DNA from: Sphingopyxis macrogoltabida | GTDB taxonomy: Bacteria > Pseudomonadota > Alphaproteobacteria > Sphingomonadales > Sphingomonadaceae | NCBI RefSeq assembly: GCF_001307295.1 | Contig: NZ_CP012700.1 | Coordinates: 4,281,001 to 4,345,000 of the forward strand | DNA length: 64,000 nucleotides | Direction of reading: 5' to 3' | Part shown: positions 36,268 to 46,340 of the stretch, one piece after another | How positions within the stretch are numbered: the stretch's first letter is position 1 | How the letters are laid out: every line of letters starts with the position of its first letter | The notes under the pieces: generated by a model | Database searches by the model: none | What the model was told of the DNA's origin: nothing | The model's input: the letters and a program-made list of their open reading frames with translations, nothing else | Made by a program: the position numbers and the translations under genes

Positions 36268-37284
36268 TCAGACGATCAGTTCGACGAGATTTCCATTGTC
36301 GCCGGTGGAGATATGGAAACGACTGCCGGTAAACCGTTCGATGAGCGCAGCAGCGGTGTTGCTATGCTCGCTGAGCTTGACCGTCGTAAATCTCCCGCCG
36401 CGCGCGATGGCCATCGGCAAGAGAAGCTGATCCTGCAGATAGGGGCCGGCAAAGGCGTCCGACGCGAGATAACCCGCCATGCGCCGCGCGGCCGTCGTCG
36501 CCAGCCGCTCCGCGGGAACGCCAAGCTTCCCGAACCCCGACACCAGTTCCGTTACGTTGTCGAAGCGAGCCTCTAGCAGCAGCGCGTTGCCGGGTCCCTG
36601 ATCGGCCGGAAGCTGACGCGTCACGAACGCCTCCGCGGGCCAGCCGGAGAGGGTCTTCTGGGCGCTTTTCAGCTCGCGGTCGGCGATGTCGAACGGAATG
36701 CCTGCGACGATCGCGGTTGCCTGCACCGACACGGCGCGGCCGCGATCGACACATTCGATCGCCCGCAGCGGCGCCGGCGCGATATCGATCTCGATCCGGC
36801 CACCGCCGCGCGGGAAAAAGCCATGGCGGACAAGGCGTGCCGACACGGTCGGTCCCATGCGATTTATCACCGGGAGCAGCGTACGCTCCAGAAACTCGAA
36901 CGGCGGCGCGGCGATCGCGTGCGTCCCGCCTTCGATGACGAGACGCGACGGGGCATCGGCCGTCATCAGCGGCACGAGCACCGTCTGGAGGACAAGCCCG
37001 GTGCTGCCGGCGGTACCGACCGCGAAATGATAGTCGCCCGGCGTCACGCGTCCGGGACGGAAGGATATACCGTTCGATCCGACGGCGAGGCCGGAGCATT
37101 CGGCGCCGCCGATCACGCATGCCGCCTCGATCGCGGTCACATGCTGGCGCATGAGCCCCGGCTTTTCGCGTCCGCCGCGGATATTCTCGATCGTGAAGGG
37201 CTGACCGGTCAGCAGCGACAACGCGCACGCATAGCGCAGCACCTGCCCCCCGCCTTCGCCTTCCGATCCGTCGATGATGATCAT
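36268..37284 (-). CDS. rtcA: RNA 3'-terminal phosphate cyclase RtcA
   Basis: A 338-aa RtcA, which converts RNA 3'-phosphate ends to 2',3'-cyclic phosphates using ATP. The family start IIIDGSEGEGGGQVLRYA, then NIRGGREKPGLMRQHVTA and GTAGSTGLVLQT are all present. A catalytic-type His near the C-terminus lies in LSEHSNTAAALIERF. The ATG overlaps the stop of the rlaP-like gene by one base (TAATG-type), so it is the last gene of the rtcB-rlaP-rtcA operon. Intact. Confidence 0.95.
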   Translation of the reverse strand: MIIIDGSEGEGGGQVLRYACALSLLTGQPFTIENIRGGREKPGLMRQHVTAIEAACVIGGAECSGLAVGSNGISFRPGRVTPGDYHFAVGTAGSTGLVLQTVLVPLMTADAPSRLVIEGGTHAIAAPPFEFLERTLLPVINRMGPTVSARLVRHGFFPRGGGRIEIDIAPAPLRAIECVDRGRAVSVQATAIVAGIPFDIADRELKSAQKTLSGWPAEAFVTRQLPADQGPGNALLLEARFDNVTELVSGFGKLGVPAERLATTAARRMAGYLASDAFAGPYLQDQLLLPMAIARGGRFTTVKLSEHSNTAAALIERFTGSRFHISTGDNGNLVELIV

Positions 37285-38080
37285 TATTCTTCTACCAAAT
37301 CCAGAAACAGGTCGTTCGCTTCGGCTGCGAAGGCCTCGCTCGGCGGACGCGCCGGGACCTCACCGGCGCGCGCCAGCTCATCCGCGATCAGCGCCTCGAT
37401 CTCGGGCACGCGCGCGATCAGACCCGCTTCGCGCGTGCTCGCCTTGAGCGTCACCAACCGCTCGATCTCCTCGGCGGTCGACGGCGTCAGCGCTGCCTCG
37501 GCCATCAATTGCTGCAATTGCATGGGCGGCCGGCGCGACGGGTCGCGCCGCAGCACGCGGATGGCGAGGGCCGGGCGCAGCGCATAGAAATAGCGCTTCA
37601 CCGCGACTTCGCCGGGATCGCTCAGCCAGCGCGCGATCGCGGTCCTGCCGAGCTTCGCATAGTGCAGCGCGAACCCGTTCGGGTCGAAATGGCGGTCCTT
37701 GAGTTCGGCCATCCGCGCGATGACTGGGTCGGGGTCGCGATACCGGATCGGCGATCCGACCCATTCGGACAGCACCGAATTATTCTTGAGCATCAGCCCC
37801 AGTGCCTTGCGAATGTCCCAGCCGTTAAGATCGATCTCGTCGACGATTTCCCGCTCGATGACGTCGCGCACCGGGCTCAGCGCCAGATAGTCGCGGCGCG
37901 GCCGGACATAGAGGAGCGCACGTCATAGTCGCTGTCAGGCGAGGGAAAGCCCCACGCACGCGACCCCGATTCGATCGCAAGGAGCAGGCGCACGTCCTCT
38001 TCGCTCGCCAGCCTGCCGAGACGATGGTCAATCTCTTGCCGAACGATGGGATCGATCGCGGTGGATACGGACAATGACAT
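37284..38080 (-). pseudogene. RlaP-type nucleotidyltransferase of the RNA-repair operon, frameshifted
   Basis: The 5' part (from ATG 38080, preceded by GGGGA) encodes a nucleotidyltransferase core with LAIESGSRAWGFPSPDSDYDV, the GSxxxG...DxD motif. At about 37911-37917 the frame breaks: the expected continuation R-x-L-Y-V-R-P is only read in another phase, and that phase then stays open for about 200 residues to the stop at 37284. One missing base in the CGCTCCTCTATG stretch would explain this. The family (PF10127-like, linked to RtcB/RtcA RNA repair) and the position between rtcB and rtcA agree. It is either a real frameshift mutation or a sequencing error; either way the catalytic site and the body are separated. 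Confidence 0.8.
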
Positions 38081-38110
38081 GATTTTTCCCCGATGGCGGC
38101 GTGAACGGGA

Positions 38111-39337
38111 TCACCCCTTCACGCACACCACCTGCTTCAGCGTGTGGACGATCTCGACGAGGTCGGCCTGCGCCGCCATCACCGCCTCGATCGGCTTGTA
38201 CGCCTTCGGCGTCTCGTCGATGACGCCTTCGTCCTTGCGGCATTCGACGCCCGCGGTGTCGGCGATATGCTCATCGAGAGTGACGAGCTTTTTCGCCGCG
38301 GTGCGGCTCATGACGCGGCCGGCGCCATGGCTACAGCTATCGAAGCTTTCGGCGTTGCCCAGCCCGCGCACGATGAACGATTTCGCGCCCATCGAACCCG
38401 GGATGATCCCCATCGTCCCCTTCGCCGCACGCACCGCCCCCTTGCGGGTGACGAGCACATTCTCGCCGAAGTGATTCTCGCGCGTCACATAATTGTGATG
38501 GCAGTTCACCGCTTCGGCCTCGGCCTCGAAGGGCTTGGCGATCTGGAGCCGCAGCGCCGCGATGACGTTTGCCATCATCAAGCGCCGGTTCAGCGCCGCA
38601 AAGTCCTGCGCCCAGCCCACCGCCTCGACATAATCGTCGAAATGGTCGGTCCCTTCCGGGAAATAGGCGAGGTCTTCGTCGGGCAGATTGATGAACCATT
38701 TGCGCATGTCCTGCTTCGCGAGGTCGATGAAATAGGTGCCGATCGCATTGCCGACGCCGCGCGAACCCGAATGCAGCATCACCCAAACCCGCGCATCCTG
38801 ATCGAGGCACAGCTCGATGAAATGGTTGCCCGTTCCGAGCGTCCCCAGATGCGTCAGGTTGTTGGTGTTCTTCAGCCGCGGATGCTTGGCGACGATGCGT
38901 CCGAAGCGTTCGGCGAGCGTCGCCCAGGCGTCGATGATCGCGGCCGACGGGTCGCCCCACGAGCCGCTGTCGCGCTTGCCACGGCCAACCGAACGTCCGT
39001 GCGGCACCGCCGCCTCGATCGCGCTGCGGATGCCCTCCAGATTGTCGGGCAGATCGTGCGCCATCAGCGTCGTGCGCGCGGCCATCATGCCGCAGCCGAT
39101 GTCGACGCCGACGGCGGCCGGGATCACTGCGCCCTTGGTCGGGATCACCGATCCGACGGTCGCGCCGATCCCGACATGGACGTCGGGCATCGCGGCGACA
39201 TGCTTGAACACGAACGGCATTTTCGCCGCCTTGGTCAGCTGCGCACGCGCCATATCCTCGACGGGAACGCCGCGCGTCCACATCTTGACAGGGCGTCCGC
39301 CCTCGACATTCATCACTTCAAAGGTCGTCTGCGTCAT
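38111..39337 (-). CDS. rtcB: RNA ligase RtcB
   Basis: A 408-aa RtcB, the GTP- and Mn-dependent ligase that joins 2',3'-cyclic-phosphate or 3'-phosphate RNA ends to 5'-OH ends. Metal-site segments are visible: MPDVHVGIGATVG, VGVDIGCGMM, GTGNHFIEL, SGSRGVGN and the guanylylation-region SHGAGRVMSR. The reading frame extends upstream to 39514, but ATG 39337 follows GAGGAGG at 6 bp and gives normal family length. First gene of the repair operon, 30 bp upstream of the rlaP-like gene, with a sigma-54 promoter 161-176 bp upstream of the start codon. Confidence 0.95.
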   Translation of the reverse strand: MTQTTFEVMNVEGGRPVKMWTRGVPVEDMARAQLTKAAKMPFVFKHVAAMPDVHVGIGATVGSVIPTKGAVIPAAVGVDIGCGMMAARTTLMAHDLPDNLEGIRSAIEAAVPHGRSVGRGKRDSGSWGDPSAAIIDAWATLAERFGRIVAKHPRLKNTNNLTHLGTLGTGNHFIELCLDQDARVWVMLHSGSRGVGNAIGTYFIDLAKQDMRKWFINLPDEDLAYFPEGTDHFDDYVEAVGWAQDFAALNRRLMMANVIAALRLQIAKPFEAEAEAVNCHHNYVTRENHFGENVLVTRKGAVRAAKGTMGIIPGSMGAKSFIVRGLGNAESFDSCSHGAGRVMSRTAAKKLVTLDEHIADTAGVECRKDEGVIDETPKAYKPIEAVMAAQADLVEIVHTLKQVVCVKG

Positions 39338-39497
39338 CGCGGACCTCCTCGCTTTCCTTCTGGAGCAAGCTTTGCCGGGAGGCGAGCCTTGCCGAAAATC
39401 TTCACGTCGCGTTTCGGGCTTCGGGGGTGGCCGGGCGATTCCGGCCACCCCATCGCTCCACTCCATCGGGGGACGTGAACCCCGACGCCGAATGTAT

Positions 39498-39513
39498 TGC
39501 AGGAGCTGTGCCA
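39498..39513 (-). promoter_or_regulatory. sigma-54 (-24/-12) promoter of rtcB
   Basis: The minus strand reads TGGCACAGCTCCTGCA. Against the consensus TGGCACR-N4-TTGCW every defined position fits except one (C for the first T of the -12 TTGC element), and the GG-to-GC spacing is exact. It points at rtcB and lies in the intergenic region shared with the sigma-54 activator rtcR. Confidence 0.85.
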
Positions 39514-39603
39514 AATGACGATTTTCGTGCGATTTTTCTCTATATAGTTGTTATTAAATAATTTTATTTTCTGCTGGCGAAGGTATCGCGCATCGCCGCT
39601 TGG

Positions 39604-39646
39604 CATAATCCGATATTATGGTATCGTTTCTTATACTGTTGTATAA
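39604..39646. promoter_or_regulatory. two palindromes, possible RtcR sites
   Basis: CATAAT-CCGAT-ATTATG at 39604-39620 and TTATAC-TGTT-GTATAA at 39631-39646 are both perfect 6-bp-arm inverted repeats. They lie 91-149 bp upstream of the rtcB sigma-54 promoter, the normal place for enhancer sites of a sigma-54 activator, and directly before the rtcR ATG at 39655, so autoregulation is possible. Binding by RtcR is inferred. Confidence 0.5.
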
Positions 39647-39654
39647 AGGTCGGC

Positions 39655-41253
39655 ATGAAACCACTCACGGTCATCGGATTTCTCGGGTCGACGCTCGACG
39701 CAGCCAAGTTCGGCCCCTCGCGCTGGAACAAGTGGCGGCCGACGGTGAGCATATGCATGCAGGAAGACCTGCGCATCGACCGCTTCATCCTCATCCACGG
39801 CAGCTATCATCGCCGCCTGGCCGAGTTCGTCGCCGACGACATCCGTGACGTATCGCCGGAGACCGAGGTCGTGCCGCACCTCCTCGACTTCGACGACGCG
39901 TGGGATTTCGAGGAGGTCTATGGGAAGCTGCTCGACTTCGCGCGCGACTTCCCCTTCGATCCCGATGCGCAGGATTATCTGATCCATATCACGACGGGCA
40001 CGCACGTCGCGCAGATCTGCCTCTTCCTGCTGACCGAGGCGCGCTACCTGCCGGGCAAGCTGCTCCAGACCCAACCGCAGCGCGGCGCGCCGCAACCGGT
40101 CGGGACGTGGGGCGTCATCGATCTCGACCTCTCGCGCTACGACAGCATCGCGACACGCTTTGCCGAGGCGAGTGCGGAGAGCGCCAGCTTCCTGAAGAAC
40201 GGGATCGAAACGCGAAACGCCGCTTTCAACCGCATGATCGACGAGATCGAGCATGTCGCGGTGCGCAGCTGTGCGCCGATCCTGTTGATGGGACCGACGG
40301 GTGCAGGCAAGAGCCAGCTTGCGCGCAAAATTTATGAGCTCAAGAAGCTGCGGCACCGGACCGGCGGCGCTTTCGTCGAGGTGAACTGCGCGACGCTGAA
40401 GGGCGACAGTGCGATGTCGGCGCTGTTCGGCCACCGCAAAGGGGCGTTTACGGGCGCCGTGCAGGATCGTCCCGGCCTTCTGAAAACCGCCGACAAGGGC
40501 CTTCTCTTCCTCGACGAGATCGGCGAACTCGGTCTCGACGAGCAGGCGATGATCCTGCGTGCGGTGGAGGAAGGATGCTTCCTTCCCGTCGGCGCCGACA
40601 AGGAGGCGGCGAGCGATTTCCAGCTTATCGCCGGCACCAATCGCGATCTGGTCGGCGAAGTGGCGGCCGGGCGGTTTCGCGAGGACCTGTTTGCGCGACT
40701 GAATCTCTGGACGTTCAGCTTGCCGGGGCTGGCGCAGCGGCGCGAGGATATCGCTCCCAATCTCGATTTCGAACTCGAACGTTTCGCCGAACGCGAGGGG
40801 ATGCGCGTGACCTTCAACAAGGAAGCACGCGACCGCTACCTGCGCTTCGCGGAAGATCCGGCCGCCTTGTGGCGCGGCAATTTCCGCGATCTCGCCGCAA
40901 GCATCACGCGAATGGCGACGCTCACGCCGACCGGACGCATCGACACCGACATCGTCGACGTCGAACTATCGCGCCTCCGCTCACTCTGGACCGGCACCAA
41001 AGACGATACCGATCGTCTCGGCACCCTGTTATCCGACGAGGCGCTCGCCCGGATCGATCCCTTTGACCGTGTACAACTCGCCTATGCGGTGGAGATATGC
41101 CGTTGCAGCGGCAGCCTGTCGGCGGCTGGACGAAAATTATTCGCGGCTTCCCGAGAACTTCGCAAATCGACAAATGACGCCGACCGCCTGCGAAAATATC
41201 TGGCCCGTTTCGATCTGGACGCATCAATCATCATGGCCACGAGAATCCCATGA
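39655..41253 (+). CDS. rtcR: sigma-54-dependent activator RtcR
   Basis: A 532-aa enhancer-binding protein. Residues 1 to ~185 form the RtcR sensor domain (CARF-related; TVIGFLGSTLDAAK start, LIHITTGTHVAQICLFLL). A sigma-54 AAA+ domain follows with Walker A GPTGAGKSQ, Walker B LLFLDEIGEL and the sigma-54-contacting GAFTGA loop. A short C-terminal DNA-binding region contains SLSAAGRKLFAASRELR. It is divergent from rtcB, which has a matching sigma-54 promoter. RNA fragments or cyclic-phosphate RNA are the inducers known for the family. Confidence 0.95.
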   Translation: MKPLTVIGFLGSTLDAAKFGPSRWNKWRPTVSICMQEDLRIDRFILIHGSYHRRLAEFVADDIRDVSPETEVVPHLLDFDDAWDFEEVYGKLLDFARDFPFDPDAQDYLIHITTGTHVAQICLFLLTEARYLPGKLLQTQPQRGAPQPVGTWGVIDLDLSRYDSIATRFAEASAESASFLKNGIETRNAAFNRMIDEIEHVAVRSCAPILLMGPTGAGKSQLARKIYELKKLRHRTGGAFVEVNCATLKGDSAMSALFGHRKGAFTGAVQDRPGLLKTADKGLLFLDEIGELGLDEQAMILRAVEEGCFLPVGADKEAASDFQLIAGTNRDLVGEVAAGRFREDLFARLNLWTFSLPGLAQRREDIAPNLDFELERFAEREGMRVTFNKEARDRYLRFAEDPAALWRGNFRDLAASITRMATLTPTGRIDTDIVDVELSRLRSLWTGTKDDTDRLGTLLSDEALARIDPFDRVQLAYAVEICRCSGSLSAAGRKLFAASRELRKSTNDADRLRKYLARFDLDASIIMATRIP

Positions 41254-41382
41254 CGGCCAGCGCTCAATGATTTGGGGTGGGTCGCTTAGCGCAGCGTTCC
41301 GGTAGAGCGCGCCAGCAATGGCCTATCGACCGGACCGCACAGATGTGCCAAGCCGACGCGCGAAACGGGGCCGGGAACACGC

Positions 41383-42444
41383 GTGAAAGCATCCGAACAG
41401 CATTGGCCGATGGCCGCCGACCTGTATGGCGAGATGCAGCTCGAGGCGCATCCACCCGCACGGCATCGCTGGCGCGACTATCTGCCCGGGGTGCTCGTCA
41501 CTGCGATCGCCGCGCTCGCCGCCGCCTGGCTCGCCGATCATTATGCCGCGCCGATCGTGCTGATGGGGCTGCTGATCGGGCTCGCGCTGAGTTTCCTGTC
41601 GCAGGATGCGCGCACCCACGCCGGGCTCGACCTGATGTCGCAAACCGCCTTGCGGGTCGGCATCGTTCTGGTCGGCGCCCGCGTCACCGCGCAGCAGCTT
41701 GCCGAACTCGGGCCGCTGCCCTTCGCGCTGCTCCTCCTCATCATGCTCGCGGTGATCGTCGTCACCGTCTCGACCGCGCGGCTGTTCGCGCAGGACCGCC
41801 ACGCCGCGCTGCTGGCGGGCGGTGCCACCGCGATCTGCGGCGCGTCGGCGGCGCTCGCGCTTTATTCGCTGATCGGCGACAAGCGGGTCGATCAGGCGCG
41901 CTTCACGCTGACGCTGGTCGGGATCACCGTCGCGAGCGCGCTGGCGATGACGCTCTATCCGGTGCTCGCGGCGCAGCTTGGCCTGACCGATGCGCAAGCG
42001 GGTTTCCTGATCGGTGCCTCGATCCACGACGTGGCGCAGGCGATCGGCGGCGGCTTCTCCTTCTCGCCGCAAGCGGGCGAGGTCGCGACGATCGTCAAGC
42101 TCGCGCGTGTCGCGCTGCTCGCGCCGATGCTGATGCTCGTCGCGCTATGGCTCGGCCGCAGCGGCGAAAGCGACGGAAAGTTCCGTATCCCGCTCCGCCT
42201 GCCATGGTTCATTATCGGCTTTCTCGCCGTCGCCGCGGTCAATTCGCTCGTCGCGATCCCGCAGCCGGTGCAGGGCGCCGCCGCCACCGGGGCGCAGGCG
42301 CTGCTCCTGCTCGCCATCGTCGCCACCGCGATGAAGGCGCGGCTCCACCTGCTGCTCGATCAGGGATGGCGCAGCTTCGCGCCGATCATCGTCGCGACGC
42401 TGACCAGCTTCCTGCTCTCGCTCGCCGCGGCGCTCAGCCTGTGA
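41383..42444 (+). CDS. YeiH-family putative sulfate exporter
   Basis: A 353-aa integral membrane protein of the YeiH/PF03601 family (putative sulfate exporter family). About ten hydrophobic segments are seen from residue 30 on, with the conserved ALRVGIVLVGARVT and GATAICGASAALAL stretches and the IGASIHDVAQAIGGG segment. The longest start is GTG 41383; ATG 41410 is an alternative nine codons later. Substrate is unproven for this branch. The upstream 129 bp hold no gene. Confidence 0.85.
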   Translation: MKASEQHWPMAADLYGEMQLEAHPPARHRWRDYLPGVLVTAIAALAAAWLADHYAAPIVLMGLLIGLALSFLSQDARTHAGLDLMSQTALRVGIVLVGARVTAQQLAELGPLPFALLLLIMLAVIVVTVSTARLFAQDRHAALLAGGATAICGASAALALYSLIGDKRVDQARFTLTLVGITVASALAMTLYPVLAAQLGLTDAQAGFLIGASIHDVAQAIGGGFSFSPQAGEVATIVKLARVALLAPMLMLVALWLGRSGESDGKFRIPLRLPWFIIGFLAVAAVNSLVAIPQPVQGAAATGAQALLLLAIVATAMKARLHLLLDQGWRSFAPIIVATLTSFLLSLAAALSL

Positions 42445-42473
42445 CGCCGCGACGTCACGCCAAATAGCGCAAA

Positions 42474-43256
42474 TCACTCTTTCGGGAGCGCCCAGCTTAC
42501 CGTGAGCTGCGTTGCCCGGCGCGGGATGTCGAGCTTGGCCTCGCTGAAATTGACCTTCTCGTTCGGCGGCAGCGTGCGCACCGGCGGCTTGATCGTCCAG
42601 CTATAGACGATCGTCCCCTGCGCATCGCGCAGCTCGGCGAGGATCGGCGGCACGCGCTGTTCACGGTCGGTCGGGTTGATGATCACCCCCGACGCGGCGA
42701 AATAGATCGTCCCGTCGGCGAGCTCGCGATGGTCCTGGTTCGGCGGCAGTTCGATGACCAGATCGGGCTCGTCGACCATCCCCGGAATGCCGAGCCCCTG
42801 TGCCCAGCCCGGCAGCCCGAACCAGTAGAGCGCGCCGGTGGCGGCGATCATCAGCACCGCGGCGCTCGCGGCGATCAGCGTCCAGCGCTTCGCCGGATTG
42901 CGCCGCGGGCGGCGGAAGGGCAGGGGCGCCTCGCTCGCAGCAACCGCCGCGGCGGGCCGCGGCGCGGGTTCGGCGGCAAAGGCCTCCGGCGGCGGCGGCG
43001 GAGCCGGTTCGACGACCGGGGCGGGCGCCGGGGGCGGAGGCTCGACCGGGGGAGAAGCCGGAGTTGCCGGTGCCGGTGCAGGCGCGGCTTCGGCCGGCGT
43101 CGCACTTGCGACCGGCGGTGCCACCGTCGCCGCGGCGGCGGGTTCCTGGAACCAGCTATGCCGGCAATTGGCGCAGCGGACGGTGCGGCCATTGGGTCCG
43201 ATTGCCGTATCGGGCACGACATACCGCGTATGACAGGACGGGCAGGCAAGGATCAT
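42474..43256 (-). CDS. MJ0042-type zinc-ribbon membrane protein
   Basis: A 260-aa protein with an N-terminal zinc ribbon (CPSC at residues 5-8 and CANC at 28-31, around [17 protein letters not shown]), then a long Pro/Ala-rich linker, one membrane helix at about 145-165, and a C-terminal domain of the DUF3426 type ([33 protein letters not shown]). This layout is frequent in Alphaproteobacteria next to ftsEX. Function unknown; probably an envelope-associated protein. Divergent from ftsE. Confidence 0.85.
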   Translation of the reverse strand: MILACPSCHTRYVVPDTAIGPNGRTVRCANCRHSWFQEPAAAATVAPPVASATPAEAAPAPAPATPASPPVEPPPPAPAPVVEPAPPPPPEAFAAEPAPRPAAAVAASEAPLPFRRPRRNPAKRWTLIAASAAVLMIAATGALYWFGLPGWAQGLGIPGMVDEPDLVIELPPNQDHRELADGTIYFAASGVIINPTDREQRVPPILAELRDAQGTIVYSWTIKPPVRTLPPNEKVNFSEAKLDIPRRATQLTVSWALPKE

Positions 43257-43425
43257 GCGTCACTCTAAACACGCTGATTCGCACCGTTGCAAGCGCCGCG
43301 TCGCGACAGCGAGGTTACTCCCCACTTTACCTCGCCCGGCAGCCGTGTAACAGGCAGCGGATGAGCGCCGCAGCGCCCCCGAACCTTATTCCGACGCCCG
43401 CGCGGCCTGACGCGCGCGTGACGCC

Positions 43426-44150
<725 letters not shown>

Positions 44151-44154
<4 letters not shown>

Positions 44155-45068
44155 TCATCCCGCGCGTCCCCGTCCAGCACCGCCGCCTGCTCCCCGACCG
44201 CCGCCTCTCGGGGCCGACGCCGTGGGTGATCGCGATATTGATGATGCTGACCCTGCTTGCCGCCGCCGCGGGGGTCGGGCTTGCGCGCTCGGCGAATGCG
44301 ATCGGCAGCGCGATCGCCGGCCGGGTGACGGTACAGATCGTCACCGCCAATCCGGTGACCCGCGCCGAACAGGCGGCGGCGCTCCGCCGCCGCGCCGCCG
44401 CGCAATCCTTTGTCCGCTCGGCGCGCAGCGTCGACCAGCAGGAACTGCGGGCGACGCTCGGCCAGTGGTTCGGCGGCGAGGACGGCGGCGCGGGGGGCGA
44501 CGACCCGGTGCTGCGGTCGCTGCCCCTGCCCGCATTGGTCGATATCGATTTCGTCGGCGAGGATCGCGCCGGGCATATGGAAGCGCTGCGCACGCTGGTC
44601 GCCCAGGAAGCTCCCGGTGCGCGCATCATCCCGCACGCCGAATGGCTGGGGCCGGTCGCGCGGCTGATCCGCAGCCTCGCGTGGGTCGCGGGGGCGCTCG
44701 TGCTGCTGATGACGCTGGCGAGCGCCGCCGTCGTGATCATGACCGCGCGCGCCGCGCTCGGCACCCATTATGCGACGATCGAGATGCTGCACCTGATCGG
44801 CGCAACCGACCGCCAGATCACTCGCCTGTTCCAGCGCCGCATCGCCATCGACACCGCTTACGGGATCGCGCTCGGCAGCGTCGTCGCGGCGGCGATCCTG
44901 CTGCTGATCGGCTGGCAATGGTCGGGAGTGACATCGGGGCTCGCCGCGACCGCGTCGCTGGGCCCGGCGGGCTGGGCGCTCTTGCTGGCGTTGCCGCTAT
45001 TGGCTATCGCGCTCGCAGCCCTGACGGCGCGCCAGACCCTGCTCGCCGCGCTCAAGAAGATTTTATGA
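44151..45068 (+). CDS. ftsX: cell division protein FtsX
   Basis: A 305-aa FtsX membrane subunit. Four membrane helices lie at about residues 24-44, 180-202, 225-250 and 270-290, with an extracytoplasmic domain between the first two. The family segment ATIEMLHLIGATDRQITRLFQ, which contacts FtsE, follows helix 2. It overlaps ftsE and the downstream YdcF-like gene by 4 bp each, so the three genes form one transcript. Confidence 0.92.
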
Positions 45069-45595
45069 TCAAGCGCCTGCTTTCCCTCCTGTTCCTGGCC
45101 TGGGTGCTCGGCTTCGCATGGTTCGCGCTGCTGCTGCCGCTCCCCGCCAAGGCCGAAAAGACCGACGCCATCGTCGTCCTCACCGGTGGCCCGGGCCGGA
45201 TCGACCGCGCGCTCGAGCGGCTCGAAGCGGGCGACGCCAAGCGCTTGTTGATCAGCGGCGTCGCGCGTGAGGTGAAGCCCAGGGAGCTCGCCGCCGAATA
45301 TAAGCGCCCCGAAGAATTGTTCGCTTGCTGCATCGCACTGGGTTTCGAGGCCGAAGACACGCGGTCGAACGCCACCGAAGTGGCGACATGGGTTGCACGG
45401 CGGGGCTACAAGAGCATCCGCCTGATCACCACCGACTGGCATATGCGCCGCGCCGAATATGAGATCGGCCGCGCGATCGGCGACAAGGTGACGATCCTCC
45501 CCGACGCGGTGCGCAGCCAGCCCAATTTCGCGACATTGTTCCGCGAATATCATAAATATCTCGCGGGGCTGGCGGGCGGGCTGCTCGGCCTGTAA
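45065..45595 (+). CDS. YdcF/ElyC-family (DUF218) protein
   Basis: A 176-aa DUF218-domain protein. The N-terminus has one membrane or signal segment (LLSLLFLAWVLGFAWFALLL), followed by the DUF218 core with DAIVVLTGGPGRIDRALE, LLISGVAREV, and RSNATEVATWVARR then LITTDWHMRRAE. In E. coli relatives (ElyC, SanA, YdcF) act in envelope biology. The ATG at 45065 overlaps the ftsX stop, and plsC follows after 10 bp. A much longer frame from 44222 is an out-of-phase reading of ftsX. Confidence 0.87.
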   Translation: MIKRLLSLLFLAWVLGFAWFALLLPLPAKAEKTDAIVVLTGGPGRIDRALERLEAGDAKRLLISGVAREVKPRELAAEYKRPEELFACCIALGFEAEDTRSNATEVATWVARRGYKSIRLITTDWHMRRAEYEIGRAIGDKVTILPDAVRSQPNFATLFREYHKYLAGLAGGLLGL

Positions 45596-45605
45596 ACGCC
45601 CTTTC

Positions 45606-46337
45606 GTGCGCTACACCATCGCCCTCCTCCGCTCGATCCTGTTCTGGCTGCTGTTCGTCCTGATGAGCAGCTTCAGCTCGATCGGCGCGGTAATCTCGCT
45701 GCCGGTCTCGCACAAGGCGACGATCTGGTTCGTGCGCATCTGGGCGCAGTTCCACCGGCTGATCTGCCGCTTCGTGCTCGGCCACAAGATCGTCGTCGAC
45801 GGCGAGATGCCCGACATTCCCGTCCTCTATGTCTTCAAGCATGAAGGCGCGTTCGAGACGATCGAGCAGCCGGGGCTCTTCAGGCATCCCGCGGTGTTCG
45901 CCAAGGAACAATTGTTCAATATTCCCGTCTGGGGGCAGGCGGCGCATTTCTATGGCCTGATTCCGGTCGACCGCGACGGCGGCGGCAAGGCAATGCGCGC
46001 CATGCTGAACGCTGCCAAGGCCGCGCTCGCCAAGGGCCGCCCGCTGGTGCTGTTCGCCGAAGGAACGCGCATTCCGCATGGCGAAGCGCCGCCGCTGCGC
46101 TCGGGCTTCGCGGGCATCTACCGCCTGCTCGGCGTGCCGGTGATCCCGGTCGCGGTGAACAGCGGCATCGCCTATCCGCCGCGCCGCTGGGTCAAATGGC
46201 CGGGGACGATCACCTACAAGATCGGCGAAACGATCCCCGCCGGCCTGCCGCGCGAGGAGGCCGAGGACCGCGTGTGGCGCGCGATCAACGCGCTGAACCC
46301 GCCCGGAGCCTTGCTGGAGGGATACAAAGCTCCTTGA
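45606..46337 (+). CDS. plsC: 1-acyl-sn-glycerol-3-phosphate acyltransferase
   Basis: A 243-aa PlsC-type acyltransferase that makes phosphatidic acid from lysophosphatidic acid at the inner membrane. A membrane segment lies at residues 7-30. The catalytic HX4D box is present as KHEGAFE, with Glu replacing Asp, which I recall as common in alphaproteobacterial members. The substrate-binding FAEGTRIPHG and the later VIPVAVNSG box are intact. Start GTG at 45606, last gene of the ftsEX-linked transcript; a palindromic pair (46341-46419) follows directly. Confidence 0.9.
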   Translation: MRYTIALLRSILFWLLFVLMSSFSSIGAVISLPVSHKATIWFVRIWAQFHRLICRFVLGHKIVVDGEMPDIPVLYVFKHEGAFETIEQPGLFRHPAVFAKEQLFNIPVWGQAAHFYGLIPVDRDGGGKAMRAMLNAAKAALAKGRPLVLFAEGTRIPHGEAPPLRSGFAGIYRLLGVPVIPVAVNSGIAYPPRRWVKWPGTITYKIGETIPAGLPREEAEDRVWRAINALNPPGALLEGYKAP

Positions 46338-46340
46338 TTC

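Larger units (their letters stand above)
39338..39654. promoter_or_regulatory. divergent rtcB/rtcR regulatory region
   Basis: This 317-bp region between rtcB and rtcR contains no gene. It changes from GC-rich next to rtcB to strongly AT-rich at about 39530-39650. It holds the sigma-54 promoter for rtcB and two palindromes near rtcR, described separately, and probably a regular promoter for rtcR. Confidence 0.8.

Noticed and set aside
38144-39478. 444-codon plus-strand open frame opposite rtcB
   Set aside because: Antisense shadow; RtcB metal-binding motifs on the minus strand decide the coding strand.
41277-42467. 396-codon Arg/Ala-rich plus-strand frame overlapping the YeiH-type transporter
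   Set aside because: Out-of-phase reading with an Arg-rich composition typical of GC-rich shadows; the transporter frame has proper membrane segments.
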